From: Amphibalanus amphitrite
Taxonomy: Eukaryota; Arthropoda; Thecostraca; Balanomorpha; Balanidae
Assembly: GCF_019059575.1 (NCBI RefSeq)
Contig: NW_024882316.1
Span: 62,001-126,000, forward strand
Direction: 5' to 3'
Length of the DNA stretch: 64,000 nucleotides
How positions within the stretch are numbered: the first letter of the stretch is position 1; every line of letters starts with the position of its first letter. The position numbers were made by a program, and so were the translations under genes. Below are positions 1 through 11,532 of this stretch, one piece after another. A model generated the notes under the pieces. That model did no database searches. It saw only the letters and a program-made list of their open reading frames with translations, and was not told the DNA's origin.

Positions 1-3000
1 CGGAGCAGGGGCGGCGCCAGGAGCCGCAGTCGGGGAGGCCGGCCGGGCGACAGCCACGCCGCGGACCGCTGAGCGGCACGGGATCCACCTGGTTCTGCGG
101 CCCTCTCGGTAAGGGGGGGGGCAGTGAGAGGGGAGGTGGCGGAAGATGGGTAGAGTGGGTGGGGGACTGTGGGTAGTGGTGGAGTGGGTAAAGTGTGTGC
201 TGAAGTGAACTGAGGTTTGCAGGCGCGTCGGTGGTAGGAAAGGCTACGTTTGTTTCGTTATGGTGGAAGGTTTTCTTTCCTTCGACACTGTTCACTCCTT
301 TTTTCAAAACGAAAGTTATTTAGCTCTTTATCGTAGTTGAACACTTGCATCGTGTTTTCCTGTGCGGTCAAGAGAACCGGGAACCCGGCATTGTTCAGTT
401 CTAGAAATTTATCAATCAGATTTGCGGAGCTGCATGAGTGCAAATATGTTTACGGGCTATGTTGGGAGTCTGTTTTGAAAGATCGGTACGGGCCCTCTTA
501 GAATCCCTAGCCTTGAGCGTTCTTATTCACTCAATGCAAGTGAATTCGTTCATTTTCAAACAACACCAAATGTTTGCGAATGCTGAAGAACTGTTATGAT
601 GGAAAAATAGGCTGTTAATTGAATTAGTTCTCCAGCAATGTATCAGGCATTGTTTTCAATAAATAGGGCATACCATTGACGACAATATGCTTAAAGTGAT
701 AGTTTCTTTAATATGCCTGCATAATGTGCAATTTGCGTATATCTGAGGGAAGCAACAAACTTCAAAACAGGCCAATTAATCGTGTTTTCGGCCGCCGATG
801 GCTCGTCAAAGTTGGCCAACTACCCGCCTTGTTGATGCTGTCAAACGCAGGTCCCGGCTGCAAGCGATGGAGCCGAAAGTATCGCCCCGAAAATATACCG
901 AAATCTCTCGGAAAGCTCGGCCTCCTGATACAGAATTAATGACAGCTGTATTTACGACGCTCTCGGCGCTCAGACTGTAAGCAGCTTGTCCGTCGCCGGA
1001 TTGATAAATAGTGTGAGGGAGTGAGCTGGAATGGGGACGAGATTGCTGCCGTGTTTCGCCGATGTTTCTTAGATTGGTAGCAGCTGGGTTCAGCTGTGGA
1101 GAGGGAATGCTAGGTCCGATGTCGTTATCAGCTTCTGCTAGTCAGCTGTCCTAGTTAATGATAAAGGTATAGTTTACGGAAAAGGACAGTAATGCCTTGT
1201 TCCTTAGGTTTGTAGTTGAATTTTGTTGCGATGCTAAGGTACTGTCATGTGACGATTATAATGTGTTACTTGTGTCTTCTCTCGTGGGACTTTCTGGAAC
1301 ATCTTGCGTCCGATGCGTGGGGTGAAGCGGGGAGAACTTTCTAACTCTTGGTTGATTTTCAATAACGAAAAAAGCTTCGTTAGATATCTTAGAAACTATA
1401 AATTTATAGCTCTCCAAACCTTGCCCTATCAATTATTGTCTCCCTTTGCATGCCATCTACCGCGGTATTCTGCGCACCCTCCCATCACCAAATGCCAGAA
1501 AGGTCACCGAATTATCTCCACGTAATGCCACCTTGTCATCGCCCTCGTCCCGGCCCAAGAAACCCACATCTATCCCAGGTAGGGACACTGGGCGCGACCA
1601 ACCGCGGAACCGCCGGAGGCTGCGGACGCTTTGCCGACGGGTCCTGCCGCCATCAGGTGTCTGCTGTGTCCGAGAAAGGTCATTAGGGCTGGCGACAGGC
1701 CGTGCTGCCGGCTCTGGGCCTTCGAGGAACGGCCGGCGGCGGTCCGGGCCTCAGCTGCTTTTGACACGGCCCCGTTCAGGTGGGAGGGACGGGGCGGTTA
1801 CCATGACAACAGACCAGCTTCCGTGCGGCAGCCCTGGGCGGCACGGTGGTCCGCTGTAGGCAGTCAGTAGCTCACGGCGATCGTTGCGGCTGTCAGTTGC
1901 AGCGTGATGAGGTATTCAGACGGCTGACTGACTACGCTGGATCGACACTACCGCTTCTGCATGAGCCGAAACCGGATGAACAGACCGAACTTGTATCTGA
2001 ATGTCGCTCAGGCGTCCGTCTGATGGCAGATCAATGTCAGAACTTTTTATGTTATTACGTCGGGTGATGTGATGGCCCCGGCATCTTGATGAGCTCAGCG
2101 AAAATGACATAACTTTTCGCTCGATATGGGCCCCGCCGTCGGTTAACCCTCGCCCGCACGCACATGCCATTTTCCCATCCTAGAACGCACATGGGGGGGG
2201 GGGGGTGGTTGCCACCCCCCCGCGCCATTTCGTTCCTGTTGGAGATAGAGCTTAGCAGTAAAGACCAAAAAGATTCTTTGGGAAGAGACGAATCCAATGA
2301 TACCCAGTTTTACCTTCTCAGGTCAGTCATTGACCTTCCAGGTCAGGTCAAACTAAAAAATGTTGCTGTTTTGGGTCACCGTTGGATATCAAGTGTGCTG
2401 ATTATCAAATACCGATGACGATGCTGTTTTCTGGTGCCAAGCCAGCTAGAACCTCTTTGTCACACTACCCGACCAGAACTTTGCTGCTGAGGTCATTTCA
2501 GGTCAAGTTAGGTCAAGGTCAATTATATGTGTTTGTATGTCTGTGTGTGTCTGTGTGTATACTGATGTGTGCACCGATTGTTTTTGGGTCCATATTACAT
2601 GAAATCATGATCTGAGAAGCTTTTACCAAAAATGCAGTCAAAAAACTTCAAAAAAAGTAAATTCAGCTTGCCTAAAACGCAATTATCTTAGGTGACCTAG
2701 GTTGACCTTGACCCTGACCTTGACCCCTGTACATCGTCAAACAACATGTTCCATGATAGGTAGGAGGTAAGACTGGCAAAAAAGGCCGAAATCAGGGTGT
2801 CAAAAGCTCATAAGGCCCATGGCAAACGCAAGATGTTGAGAATTGGCCATTTGGGTCATGACATGACCTGAAAAACAAGGTCATATCTCCGAAACCAAAA
2901 ATCACAGAAACTTGAAATTTTCAGTGGACATCACGAAAGGATAGAGGAGCAGCTATACGAAAAATCAGCCTTCTAGCTCTAAAAATGTTGAGTGCAGAGC

Positions 3001-4965
3001 AGAAAGACTGCCTGGGGGGGGTGGCAACCACCCCCCCCCCCCATGTGCGGGCGAGGGTTAATGGCCGTTAAACCGGTGTCGGCACGGGGCGGCCGCCGGC
3101 CGTCACAACTCGGCGGGGCTGTCAGACGTGGGAGCGCTCTGACGACCTCAGACGGCTCGGGAGCGGCGGGGGACGGTCTGAGACGCAGTTGACGGCACAC
3201 TGGACATTGATCTCGGGGGCTTTGCGGTCTGTTTTTGGCTACAGACTGGCAGGCGATGGTCGGCCTTTATCCGTCGTCCGTCGCGGCTCGGTGCTTTTAC
3301 GACGTACTGACGGAGTGACGGGCGGCTGCGATGTTTGTCAAATGTGGCTGATGGAGGATCGGAGCTGCCTGTGACAACTGGACCTTTTAGCGTTCGTGAA
3401 CGGTGGTTGCATCATTCCTTTCTTAGTGATCATCCATAACAGCCCGCAGTCCTGTCTTTATCCTGGCAACTATTTGTTCTTATGTTACCTCTGTCAATTT
3501 CTTTGACCACATTGCTGCTTGTTAATCAACTCCATCAACTGACAGGTATCTCTTTCTCTTCCAGTCCAGGAGTACGGTCACGCGGTGTTCGCGCCGGCCC
3601 CGGGAGCCGCCGCGTCCGCCGACTCCGGTCCGGGCTCGGGTCTGTTCCAGCTGGACAGCATCCGCTCCATGTGTGCCGTGGAGGAGCGTCACTTTCACAC
3701 GGAGGCCTTTCCCGACTTCTGCCAGGTGAGACGACGTGTATCTACCAAATACGGCACATACGCTGTGTGCGCGTCTCATCTATCTCGATGTTTTATGTCT
3801 CCGTCTATCTTTGTCCCAGTTAATCTGTTTCTGTGTATGTATCCCCCTCATTGCTTCCCCTCTTACTTCCTTTATTTGTCATTCCCTCATTTATTTCCTC
3901 ATCACTCTCACCTTCTTTTCTCTAGCCCTCTAGGCCTCTTTCTCTCCTTCTCTTTCCCCGTCTCCCTTTATGTGCTCCTGCTATTTTTGAATTTCTATTT
4001 ATTGCTCTCTTTTTGCTCACTTTATCTCTCGCCCGGCTGTCACGCTTTATCCAGCCTTGCGGCGCAAAAGAAGTTGGATGAATGTGTCCAGAGCATGCAA
4101 TTCAACAGTCATTTGAGGAGTGATCTATCAAAGGAAACTCCCATATTTCTCGAAGCTTCATATCTCGGCCACATTTCTGTTCTGTCCCCACGGAATTAAC
4201 TCGTGGAACGTGACGAATGTCCAGACACTAGAGATGAATCACTCCTTCACACTAAGATACATTGTTTGTAGTTTACGCTGCGTGTGTCGTTTCTGACTCG
4301 TGTTTCTGGTGTGGTTAGATTGACGACGCCACCCAGCGCTGCTGCCGCTCGTGGTCGCTGGGAAACTACATAGCGCTGCTCTACAACCGCTCCGACTGCC
4401 TGGCCATAAAGGTGAGACGCTCGGCTCGGGTGGAGGGGGCTGAGAGGTAGCGGGGTGTCGGGGACACGGAGGAGGGTGGCTGCTGTGTATAGATAATTAT
4501 AGTTGAAAGCTGAATAACGAGTGTTCAACTCGTGAGTGAATGTTGCAACTGGTGTTTTCTGTTCCGTTAAAGGCAAGTGATCAAAAGTTTGAGTCGTAAG
4601 TGTTCTCCAGATTGGTCACACCAAATTCGTACGAGTTTATCGAGCAGAGTGCTTCTAAATAACCGGCATTCTTTATCACATAGCTTATGCATCTGGCTCT
4701 TCTTTTCTCAATCACAATTACAGTATTGTTCGACACCCACTGACACCCTGTCCCACCTCCCCAGGCGTCGGACGTGTCTGGCACTCTGTCCCTGCTCCGC
4801 GACTGCGCCCCGTTCTACCACGGCGGCCAGCTGCAGCCGGACTGTTCGGGCCGGCCGTGCCGGGACGTACCCGAGAGGTGTGCACGGCACGACGCGGTCT
4901 ACCACCTGCTGCACTACATACTGGACAGCCAGTTTCTGCCGCCGCAGGTACGGGGAGAGGGGGAG

Positions 4966-5027
<62 letters not shown>

Positions 5028-8000
5028 AGATGGAGGGAGGGGACGGGACGGGGAGGGTTAGGGCCTCGGGCAGTGTGAGAGAAAAGGTCGAGTGGCACGC
5101 TGTGTGAAATGAGAAGCCGGAGGTGTAGAGAAGTTGAAATTGTGTTTGAAGATGAGTTATGTGAGATTAGGGACACCGAGTACCCACCACCTGTAGGTAA
5201 TGACTCTGACAGATGAAACTTGAGATGGAGAAAGAGAATACCGAGAGAATTCTGGTTACCTGACATTATTTAAAGTTGTAATCGTCGTAGTACGTGAGGA
5301 GCATTTAAACATTGTCGCAAGTGAAGTAATTAACTGTTCCGACTTCTGCGAACAATCACATGATGCTTCATTCCAGCTCAGATGAGCGTAGTTGAGCTTG
5401 AGATCCTTTAGCGAGCAATGGGTAGTATGTGCTCGCAATCATTCAGGACGTGGAATGTAATGTAGTGGAATGTACTGTAATGTAATGGAATGTACAGGAG
5501 GTGCAATGTAAATAGTCACTGCTGGTGTTATTACCAATCCTCTGATCGGGCCATGATCTACCTATTGTTTGAATGAACGATTGATTTCCTGTTGTTACCG
5601 GTAACCAACGATTTATTCACTGTTTTTGCACTACCCTCGTTCCTCACACCAGCCTCCGGTGCCCACAGGACCCTAACCGGGCCCACCTGAGTTACGCGAT
5701 GACCTACCTGCCGCTGGCCCGGAGCGGTGCCGTGCTGCCCTACTACCGCACTCTGAACACCAGCCTGGCAGACAACAGCACCGCCGTGGTGGCCATGGAT
5801 CTCGGTCAGTAGGAGAGCTCGTTAGATGGCGGGGTGCAGAGATTGGTTGTGTAAGGGGGCGGGGGGCTATACTCCGATGAGTCTGAGCTCTTTGTGGGGT
5901 TTTGAGTGTTTGGGAAGGGATTTACATTGTAAGTGTGAGAAAGAGACTGATTTTTTTAATGAGAGGTTCGTCACACGTCTAAGCGTGTGGATGTTGTGCT
6001 TGAGGTCTGAAGAGCGCCCTGGATGACGGCTCGCTGCCCCTGGACACGCAGGTCCGAAGAACGCTCTGTTGACTCCCCCAGGTCTGAAGAGCGCCCTGTC
6101 CCTCCTCGACAGGTCTGAAGCACACCCTGTTATAGCACCCTGTTTGTCCCCCAGGTCTGAAGGCCGCGCTGTTTGACGAGTCTCTGCCCTCCCCCCCTCC
6201 CTCCCCCCCAGGTCTGAAGGCCGCGCTGTTTGACGAGTCTCTGCCCTCCCCCCCCCCGTCCCTCAGGTCTGAAGGCCGCGCTGTTTGACGAGTCTCTGCG
6301 CGAGGACGCCGTGTACGCGGGCGCGGCGGCCGGCTGTATCGTGCTCCTCATCTGGGTCTACACGGGCTCCCTGCTGGTGACCCTGGCCACCCTGGCCGCC
6401 GTGGCCATCTCGCTCTGCACGGCCTACTTCGTGTACGCCGTGGTGCTGGAGCTGAGCTTCTTTCCGTTCATGAACCTGCTGGCGGCCATCATAGCCATCG
6501 GTGAGTCGGGAGTGAGGGAGTGTGAGTCGGTGGAGTCAGGGATGAGTCGGGAGTGAGGGAGTGTGAGTCGGTGGAGTCAGGGATGAGTCGGGAGTGAGTA
6601 GAGGACGAGTCGAGGGCGAGTCGAGGGCGAGTCGGGGCTAGGAGAGAGGTGATGTGGGGTGACGGGAGCGTCTGAAACATAGTGAGACATTTACTTTGTG
6701 GTGTGGTGGAATTGGATCGTTGATTATATCGGAAAAATGAAGGAACGATGTCAGACTCGCCTTTGAATTATTCAAGCTGTGTGAATTGCAATCCGACCAA
6801 TTTTACAGATAGTATGACACAAAGTATAGTCTTTTCTTATTGCTTTGTTATAATCGACATCACTTACTGTAATTTTGCCGCATGATTATGGTGTTATAGC
6901 CATTACGTCGTGGCGTTTCACATTTGCCCTGCTAATTCCCTAATATGCAGCTGACACCTTCCTATAATCAGCCTGACGCGGCCATTAAGGCGGTCTGTTA
7001 GTCGGATTGAGCGCCGTCCTGACCCGGAGCGCCGGCAACTTGTGCAACCGGATGCCAGCCGAAATTGGCGGCAATAATTCCAGTGTACCTTGATGACTCT
7101 GCGACATTATACGTGCCGACTCCTGCTGGGCAATCTAGCCGGCCAGAGGGCGCATTTAATACTCTCAGGTTTAAATGTCAGCTGGCTGTTTCAATGGTCG
7201 TTACATTAACTTCGGTGCCTAAATTGGCATTTTGCTGGTTAGTTGAGATAGATGGGAGTGAATGACCGGGACCACCAGAAAATACCGGGCTCATTTGATG
7301 TTTGTGTAGGAGGTGAAACATGCTAATGGGGATATCACAATGTCTGCATGGAAATGTTGACTGCCTGCCGCTGCAGCTGTTGCTTCTTTTGCGAAATTCA
7401 TTTCGCATGAGCTCAATAAAGCTAATGTGTATGATCAGTCACGCGCAAACCACATTTATAGCAAAAACAAAACCATATCCCAGCCTGCTGCTCGCCAGGC
7501 TGCGTCTCCGCCCAGCGCTCTCTGTGCACCGGACCGCCGCGGTCCAACTTTGCTGTCCGTGACGTCATGGTCGTGGAACTTCACCTTCCTTTGACGTCAC
7601 CATCCGTAAACCTGAACTTCACTCTCGCCTGACGTCAGCATCTGTGAATGGCTTCACAGACTTCATCATCTAGTGATTGTGAGTGGCGTCACGTACCTAA
7701 CTTTGCCACCCCATAACGTCATACGTTAGCGTCATGATACATTAACGTCACCATCATGTACCGTCACCATCCCGTGACATCACCGTCCGCGCTCGGTCAT
7801 CCTCCCGGTGACCCAGGGTGTCTGTATCAGTGCCGGTGGCGCGTGGGCGGCCAGACCGTCGGTCACGGTCGAACCGAGCTCACGGCGCCGCCCATGCATG
7901 CCGCTTCCATCCGGCGCCGGCCGGGCCGCGATATTGGGGACACCGCGTGCTCCCGTCGGTGGTAGGCTGCCCGTAGACCGAGTTCGGGGAACTTGCGCTG

Positions 8001-11000
8001 ATTCAAAGGACGATTATAGCCCGAACGCCGGCGGGTTTGATATGTGAGCGTCCGTTCAAAGCAAATTCTGAACGGGGGCTGAGGAACTGGATGTTGAAAT
8101 GTGGCTGCCAAAGTCCGGTGCTGGGGAAGTGGTGTAGTTACAACAGACTGTTTAGTTTGTCATTCATTTAATATACCCTGGGTTTGTAAAGCCTCATGTA
8201 CTGCTTCATCCGATTAAACACGCCTTTCGCAATAGATATCGTACTGGTTGCGATTGGCTGGTCACTAAAGGCGGTTTTGCGTTAATGCATACTTCAAGTA
8301 TCAGACGCCTTAGGGAATTAATTACTTGCGAAGGGCTTCACCGTATTTCATCAACCCTGCAAACTTCGTTTCCTTACAATTTCCTAAGCAATTTAGTGCA
8401 AACTTTGTTCAATTGAAGTTGTTTTTGTTTTCCGCTCAATGGAACGGGAAGTACAAAGTTTTGTCAACTTGAGACGCTGCGGGAGGCGCAATTGCTCCCG
8501 GTCTCAATCCCTCTGGATCTGCCTGTAAGAAGGCACTAATGCATCGATGACGTTAATCTGAACACACTGGGTACAACAGGTCTAGAAAGTTTATTTAGCA
8601 TTAGTCTCGTAACACCAGTGTCTATTGTCTTCATTCCAGGCGTTGGCGCGGACGACACGTTCATATTCTGCAAGGTGTGGGACCGCTGCAAGTCGGACAA
8701 GAACGCCGGCACGCTGGCCAAGCTGGTGGGTGACTCTCTGCGGCAGGCGGCGCTGAGCATGCTGGTCACCTCGCTGACAACGGCTGCGGCCTTCTTCAGC
8801 AGCTGCGTCAGCCACGTCACCGCCATCGCCTGCTTCAGGTAGGGAATGATGGAGGAACTGATTGCGTCAGTGGTAGTATACTCACATAGCGTCACCGGTG
8901 ACCTTCCGGTAGCATATTGTGTGACTGCTGACTGTGACTGCTAACTGCGTTAAGTACCTAGAATATGGTGTAGGCGCATAATTCTCTAGGTAGGATATGA
9001 GCAGGATTGTAACTTGCAAGGGCTACTATCTCCTTTTCTTTGGATTCCTTGTCCTGCCCTCCAGCTCAGGTATGATATGACGGCGCTACTTTCGAAGGCG
9101 CTATAAGTTTCAGTAAGGGAAAACTTCAATGTCGCCCCTGACTAGTACAGGCTGGGTAAGGTAGCCTATGGTGTCTATATACTGCCTAATCCAGCCTGGG
9201 TACGACAAGTGTCCCCTGTGACCCCTGCCTCAGCTAGTTGATGTGACGTCAACGCCTTCATCTTCCCAACTGAGATGCACCGCCGACAGAGACATTGGGC
9301 CCTTTATAAGCTCATGCTGGGAGCTGTGACGTGCAGTCGATTTATGGACTTCAATTTCCACCGTGATGTGCCGACGTGCCTCGGGTAGCTGGCAGTTCGG
9401 ACGTCCGTTTGTTGTCCGAACTTACAATCGTGACATTATCAACTCGGGACTGGATTGTAACTTAGTAGAAATTCCGGACGGCGCTGTCGGGAGAGCTGCG
9501 ATCGAGACGTTACGTGTTTTGTGGTTACTTACGTCGCCAGTATGACGTCATGTTCTGTTATTTATATTTACGTCACCGATGTGCCCTTGCCGACAGCATC
9601 TTCTCCGGCATGACGATCCTCATCAACCTGGTGCTGATGGTGACGTGGACGCCCGGGTTCGTGGTGATGCGCGAGCGGTTCTGCCAGTGGTGTCCTCCGC
9701 TGCCGCTGGGCGCCGGCGGACCGCTGTCGGCCGGCCGACCGTGCCCGCCGCGCCGACGCTGCGGTGAGCTGGGCCGCGTGCTGTTCGACAAGCTGCTGCC
9801 CTGCGTGGTGGTGAAGCTGCGCTGGCTGTGGCTGGTGGTGCTGGCCGCGCTGGCGGTGGCCGCCGCGCTGGTGGTCTGCTACCAGCCGCGGCTGCGCCTG
9901 CCCGAGTCGCAGCAGTTCGCGCTGTTCCGCTCGAGCCACCTGTTTGAGCGCTACGACGCGCTGCTGGCGCAGTGGTTCTGGTTTGAGCGCGGCTCGCAGG
10001 CGCAGCTGGAGCGCCGCCTGCCGCTGCGCTTCGTCTGGGGCGTGCTGCCGCTGGACGGCGGGGACCGACTCAACCCGGCCGATCGGGGCACGCTCCGACT
10101 CGACCGGCGCTTCCAGATGGAGTCCGCCGAGTCACAGCGGTGGCTGCTCCAGTTCTGCCGCGAGCTGCGCCAGCAGGGCTTCTACCAGTCCACCCAGGGA
10201 CCCCTGCTCTCCAACTGCTTCATCGAGACGTTCAAGGACTGGATGGAGGGCCGTCAGTGCGTGGATGAGATCACTGGGGAGGATCGGGAGCCCTGCTGCC
10301 GGTCGGCGCTCTTCCCCTACCCGGAGGCCGTGTTCACAGAGTGTCTCGTCCGCGCCGTGCGTAGCCTCCACAACACCCCCGCGCAGTTCTTCGAGGCCGG
10401 ACCGGCCGGACCCAAGTTCCTGAAGAGCACCGGCCGGGTGGCGGCTGTTGTTGTGGAGTACGACAGTAACTACACCTTCTCACTCGCACACGATGAGATG
10501 CATGAGTTCGTTACAGCTGTCGAGACGTGGACTGTCGAGCAGATGCGTTCGGCGCCGCCCGAAATGGCTGGAGGATGGTTCATCAGTTTCACCGACTTCT
10601 ACGACTTGCAGACCGCGCTGGCGGACGGCACTCTTCTGGCGATCGGCGTGGCCGTCGGACTCGCCTTCCTTGTCCTCATGCTCACCACACTCGACCTCCG
10701 CGTCAGTCTGTTCGCCGCTGTGACGGTGGCGTGCGTCATCTTTGTCACAGTGGCGGCGCTGGTGCTGCTCGGCTGGCGTCTGAACGTGCTGGAGGCCGTG
10801 GCTGTTACAGTAGCCATAGGACTCTCCGTGGACTTCACGCTGCACTACAGCGTGGCGTACCGAGCCGGCGAGCAGCCTGACCGAGAGGCCCGCGTGGTGC
10901 ACGCGCTGTCTTCCGTGGGCTCGCCGATTGCCATGGCGGCTCTGACTACTCTGCTGGCGGGGGTATGTATGCTCCCCAGTCAGGTGCTGGCCTACCTACA

Positions 11001-11532
11001 GATCGGTGTGTTTCTGATCGTACTGACGGCTGTCAGTTGGACGTACGCCACTCTGTTCTTCCTTCCCCTGCTGCGTGTCTGGGGCCCGGAGCGGGCGTGC
11101 GGTCCGTGCCAGGGCGGTGCGGTGGCCTTCTGTGAGCGCAGCGCTCCGCGAGCCGACAAGGCTGTCTACAACTACACGGTCAGTGAATCCACCCTCAGCA
11201 CGTCCAGTAACGCGTTCCTGCACCCGGCGGCTGGAGAGACGTACGAGCTGGAGCCGCTGACTCCGGGCCAGCGGCGGCGGCCGTGGCGGGTCAGCCAGCC
11301 GGACCTGCGGCAGCGCTCTGCCTCCGTGGGGGACGCGGCGGCGCCCGGGCCCCCGGCGGCGGCCACCCCGGGCGCGCGCAAAAAGTCGCTGCCGTCGCTG
11401 ACTCTGGAGGGCGGCGCGCGGCGCTGGGCGGCCGCCGGCAGTGCCACCACGGTGGTACTCTGTGAGGACACGGGAGATGTGGAGCCGAACCGGTGCCCCG
11501 GCGTACCCGACGTGTGGGTGAGACGCACGTGA
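1..11532 (+). CDS. disp: Dispatched homologue, RND/sterol-sensing-domain transporter (5' partial)
   Basis: Dispatched proteins are 12-pass RND-family pumps that export cholesterol-modified Hedgehog from the plasma membrane of producing cells. Eight exons join in frame: 1-108 (frame starts at base 3), 3565-3725, 4319-4411, 4765-4947, 5669-5804, 6267-6500, 8640-8838 and 9597-11532 (TGA), giving about 1015 residues. All junctions are GT-AG and phase-matched. Exons 2-4 encode the Cys-rich first extracellular domain ([17 protein letters not shown]). Exons 6-7 encode the sterol-sensing-domain helices, with the TM4 motif [14 protein letters not shown] whose Asp pair is typical of RND pumps. The last exon holds the second extracellular domain, the later helices with [15 protein letters not shown] (the second GxSxDxxxH motif) and a Ser/Pro-rich cytosolic tail. 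The motif order fits Dispatched rather than Patched or NPC1. The N-terminus lies left of the window. The join from the 1-108 exon is inferred from phase and is the least certain. Confidence 0.9.
2147..3057. mobile_element. TTAA-flanked MITE, family 1, copy A (piggyBac-like)
   Basis: The element lies in the first visible disp intron. It begins CCCTCGCCCGCAC and ends GTGCGGGCGAGGG, and it is bounded by a perfect TTAA duplication (2143-2146 and 3058-3061). Just inside each end is a G-run/C-run hairpin. There is no transposase ORF, so it is non-autonomous. The interior carries many AGGTCA/TGACCT half-sites, at about 2320-2350, 2490-2520 and 2690-2730. A near-identical copy lies at 52652-53566. 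TTAA duplication with CCC-starting TIRs is characteristic of piggyBac elements; the superfamily call rests on that alone. Confidence 0.85.
4971..5020. repeat. (GA)n microsatellite just after the disp exon 4 donor
   Basis: An uninterrupted GA tract of about 50 bp starts some 25 bp after the 5' splice site at 4947/4948 and is followed by a G-run. Open frames through it translate to Arg-Glu repeats and are not genes. Confidence 0.95.
6004..6266 (+). repeat. Tandem copies of the disp exon 6 acceptor and exon start
   Basis: The sequence CCCCAG|GTCTGAAG plus following exon bases recurs with exon-like starts near 6006, 6052, 6082, 6113, 6155 and 6212, before the working exon at 6267. The last two copies match about 33 bp of the exon ([11 protein letters not shown]) and keep a pyrimidine tract and AG. 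Older copies are shorter and diverged. Copy 6155 is in frame with 6212 (57 bp apart), but 6212 is out of frame with 6267 (55 bp apart). Confidence 0.85.
6501..6600 (+). repeat. 41-bp tandem repeat seeded on the disp exon 6 donor
   Basis: Starting at the splice donor itself, a unit beginning GAGTCGGGAGTGAGGGAG repeats at 6503, 6544 and 6585, exactly 41 bp apart. Each unit carries GTGAGT-like potential donors. Confidence 0.85.
7560..7790. promoter_or_regulatory. Cluster of CRE-type TGACGTCA sites in a disp intron
   Basis: Three perfect TGACGTCA palindromes lie at 7560-7567, 7592-7599 and 7630-7637. They are followed to about 7790 by several one- or two-mismatch versions (CGTCACC, ACGTCAT). The spacing of roughly 30-40 bp suggests a decayed minisatellite. 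CREB/ATF binding is inferred from the motif only. Confidence 0.4.
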
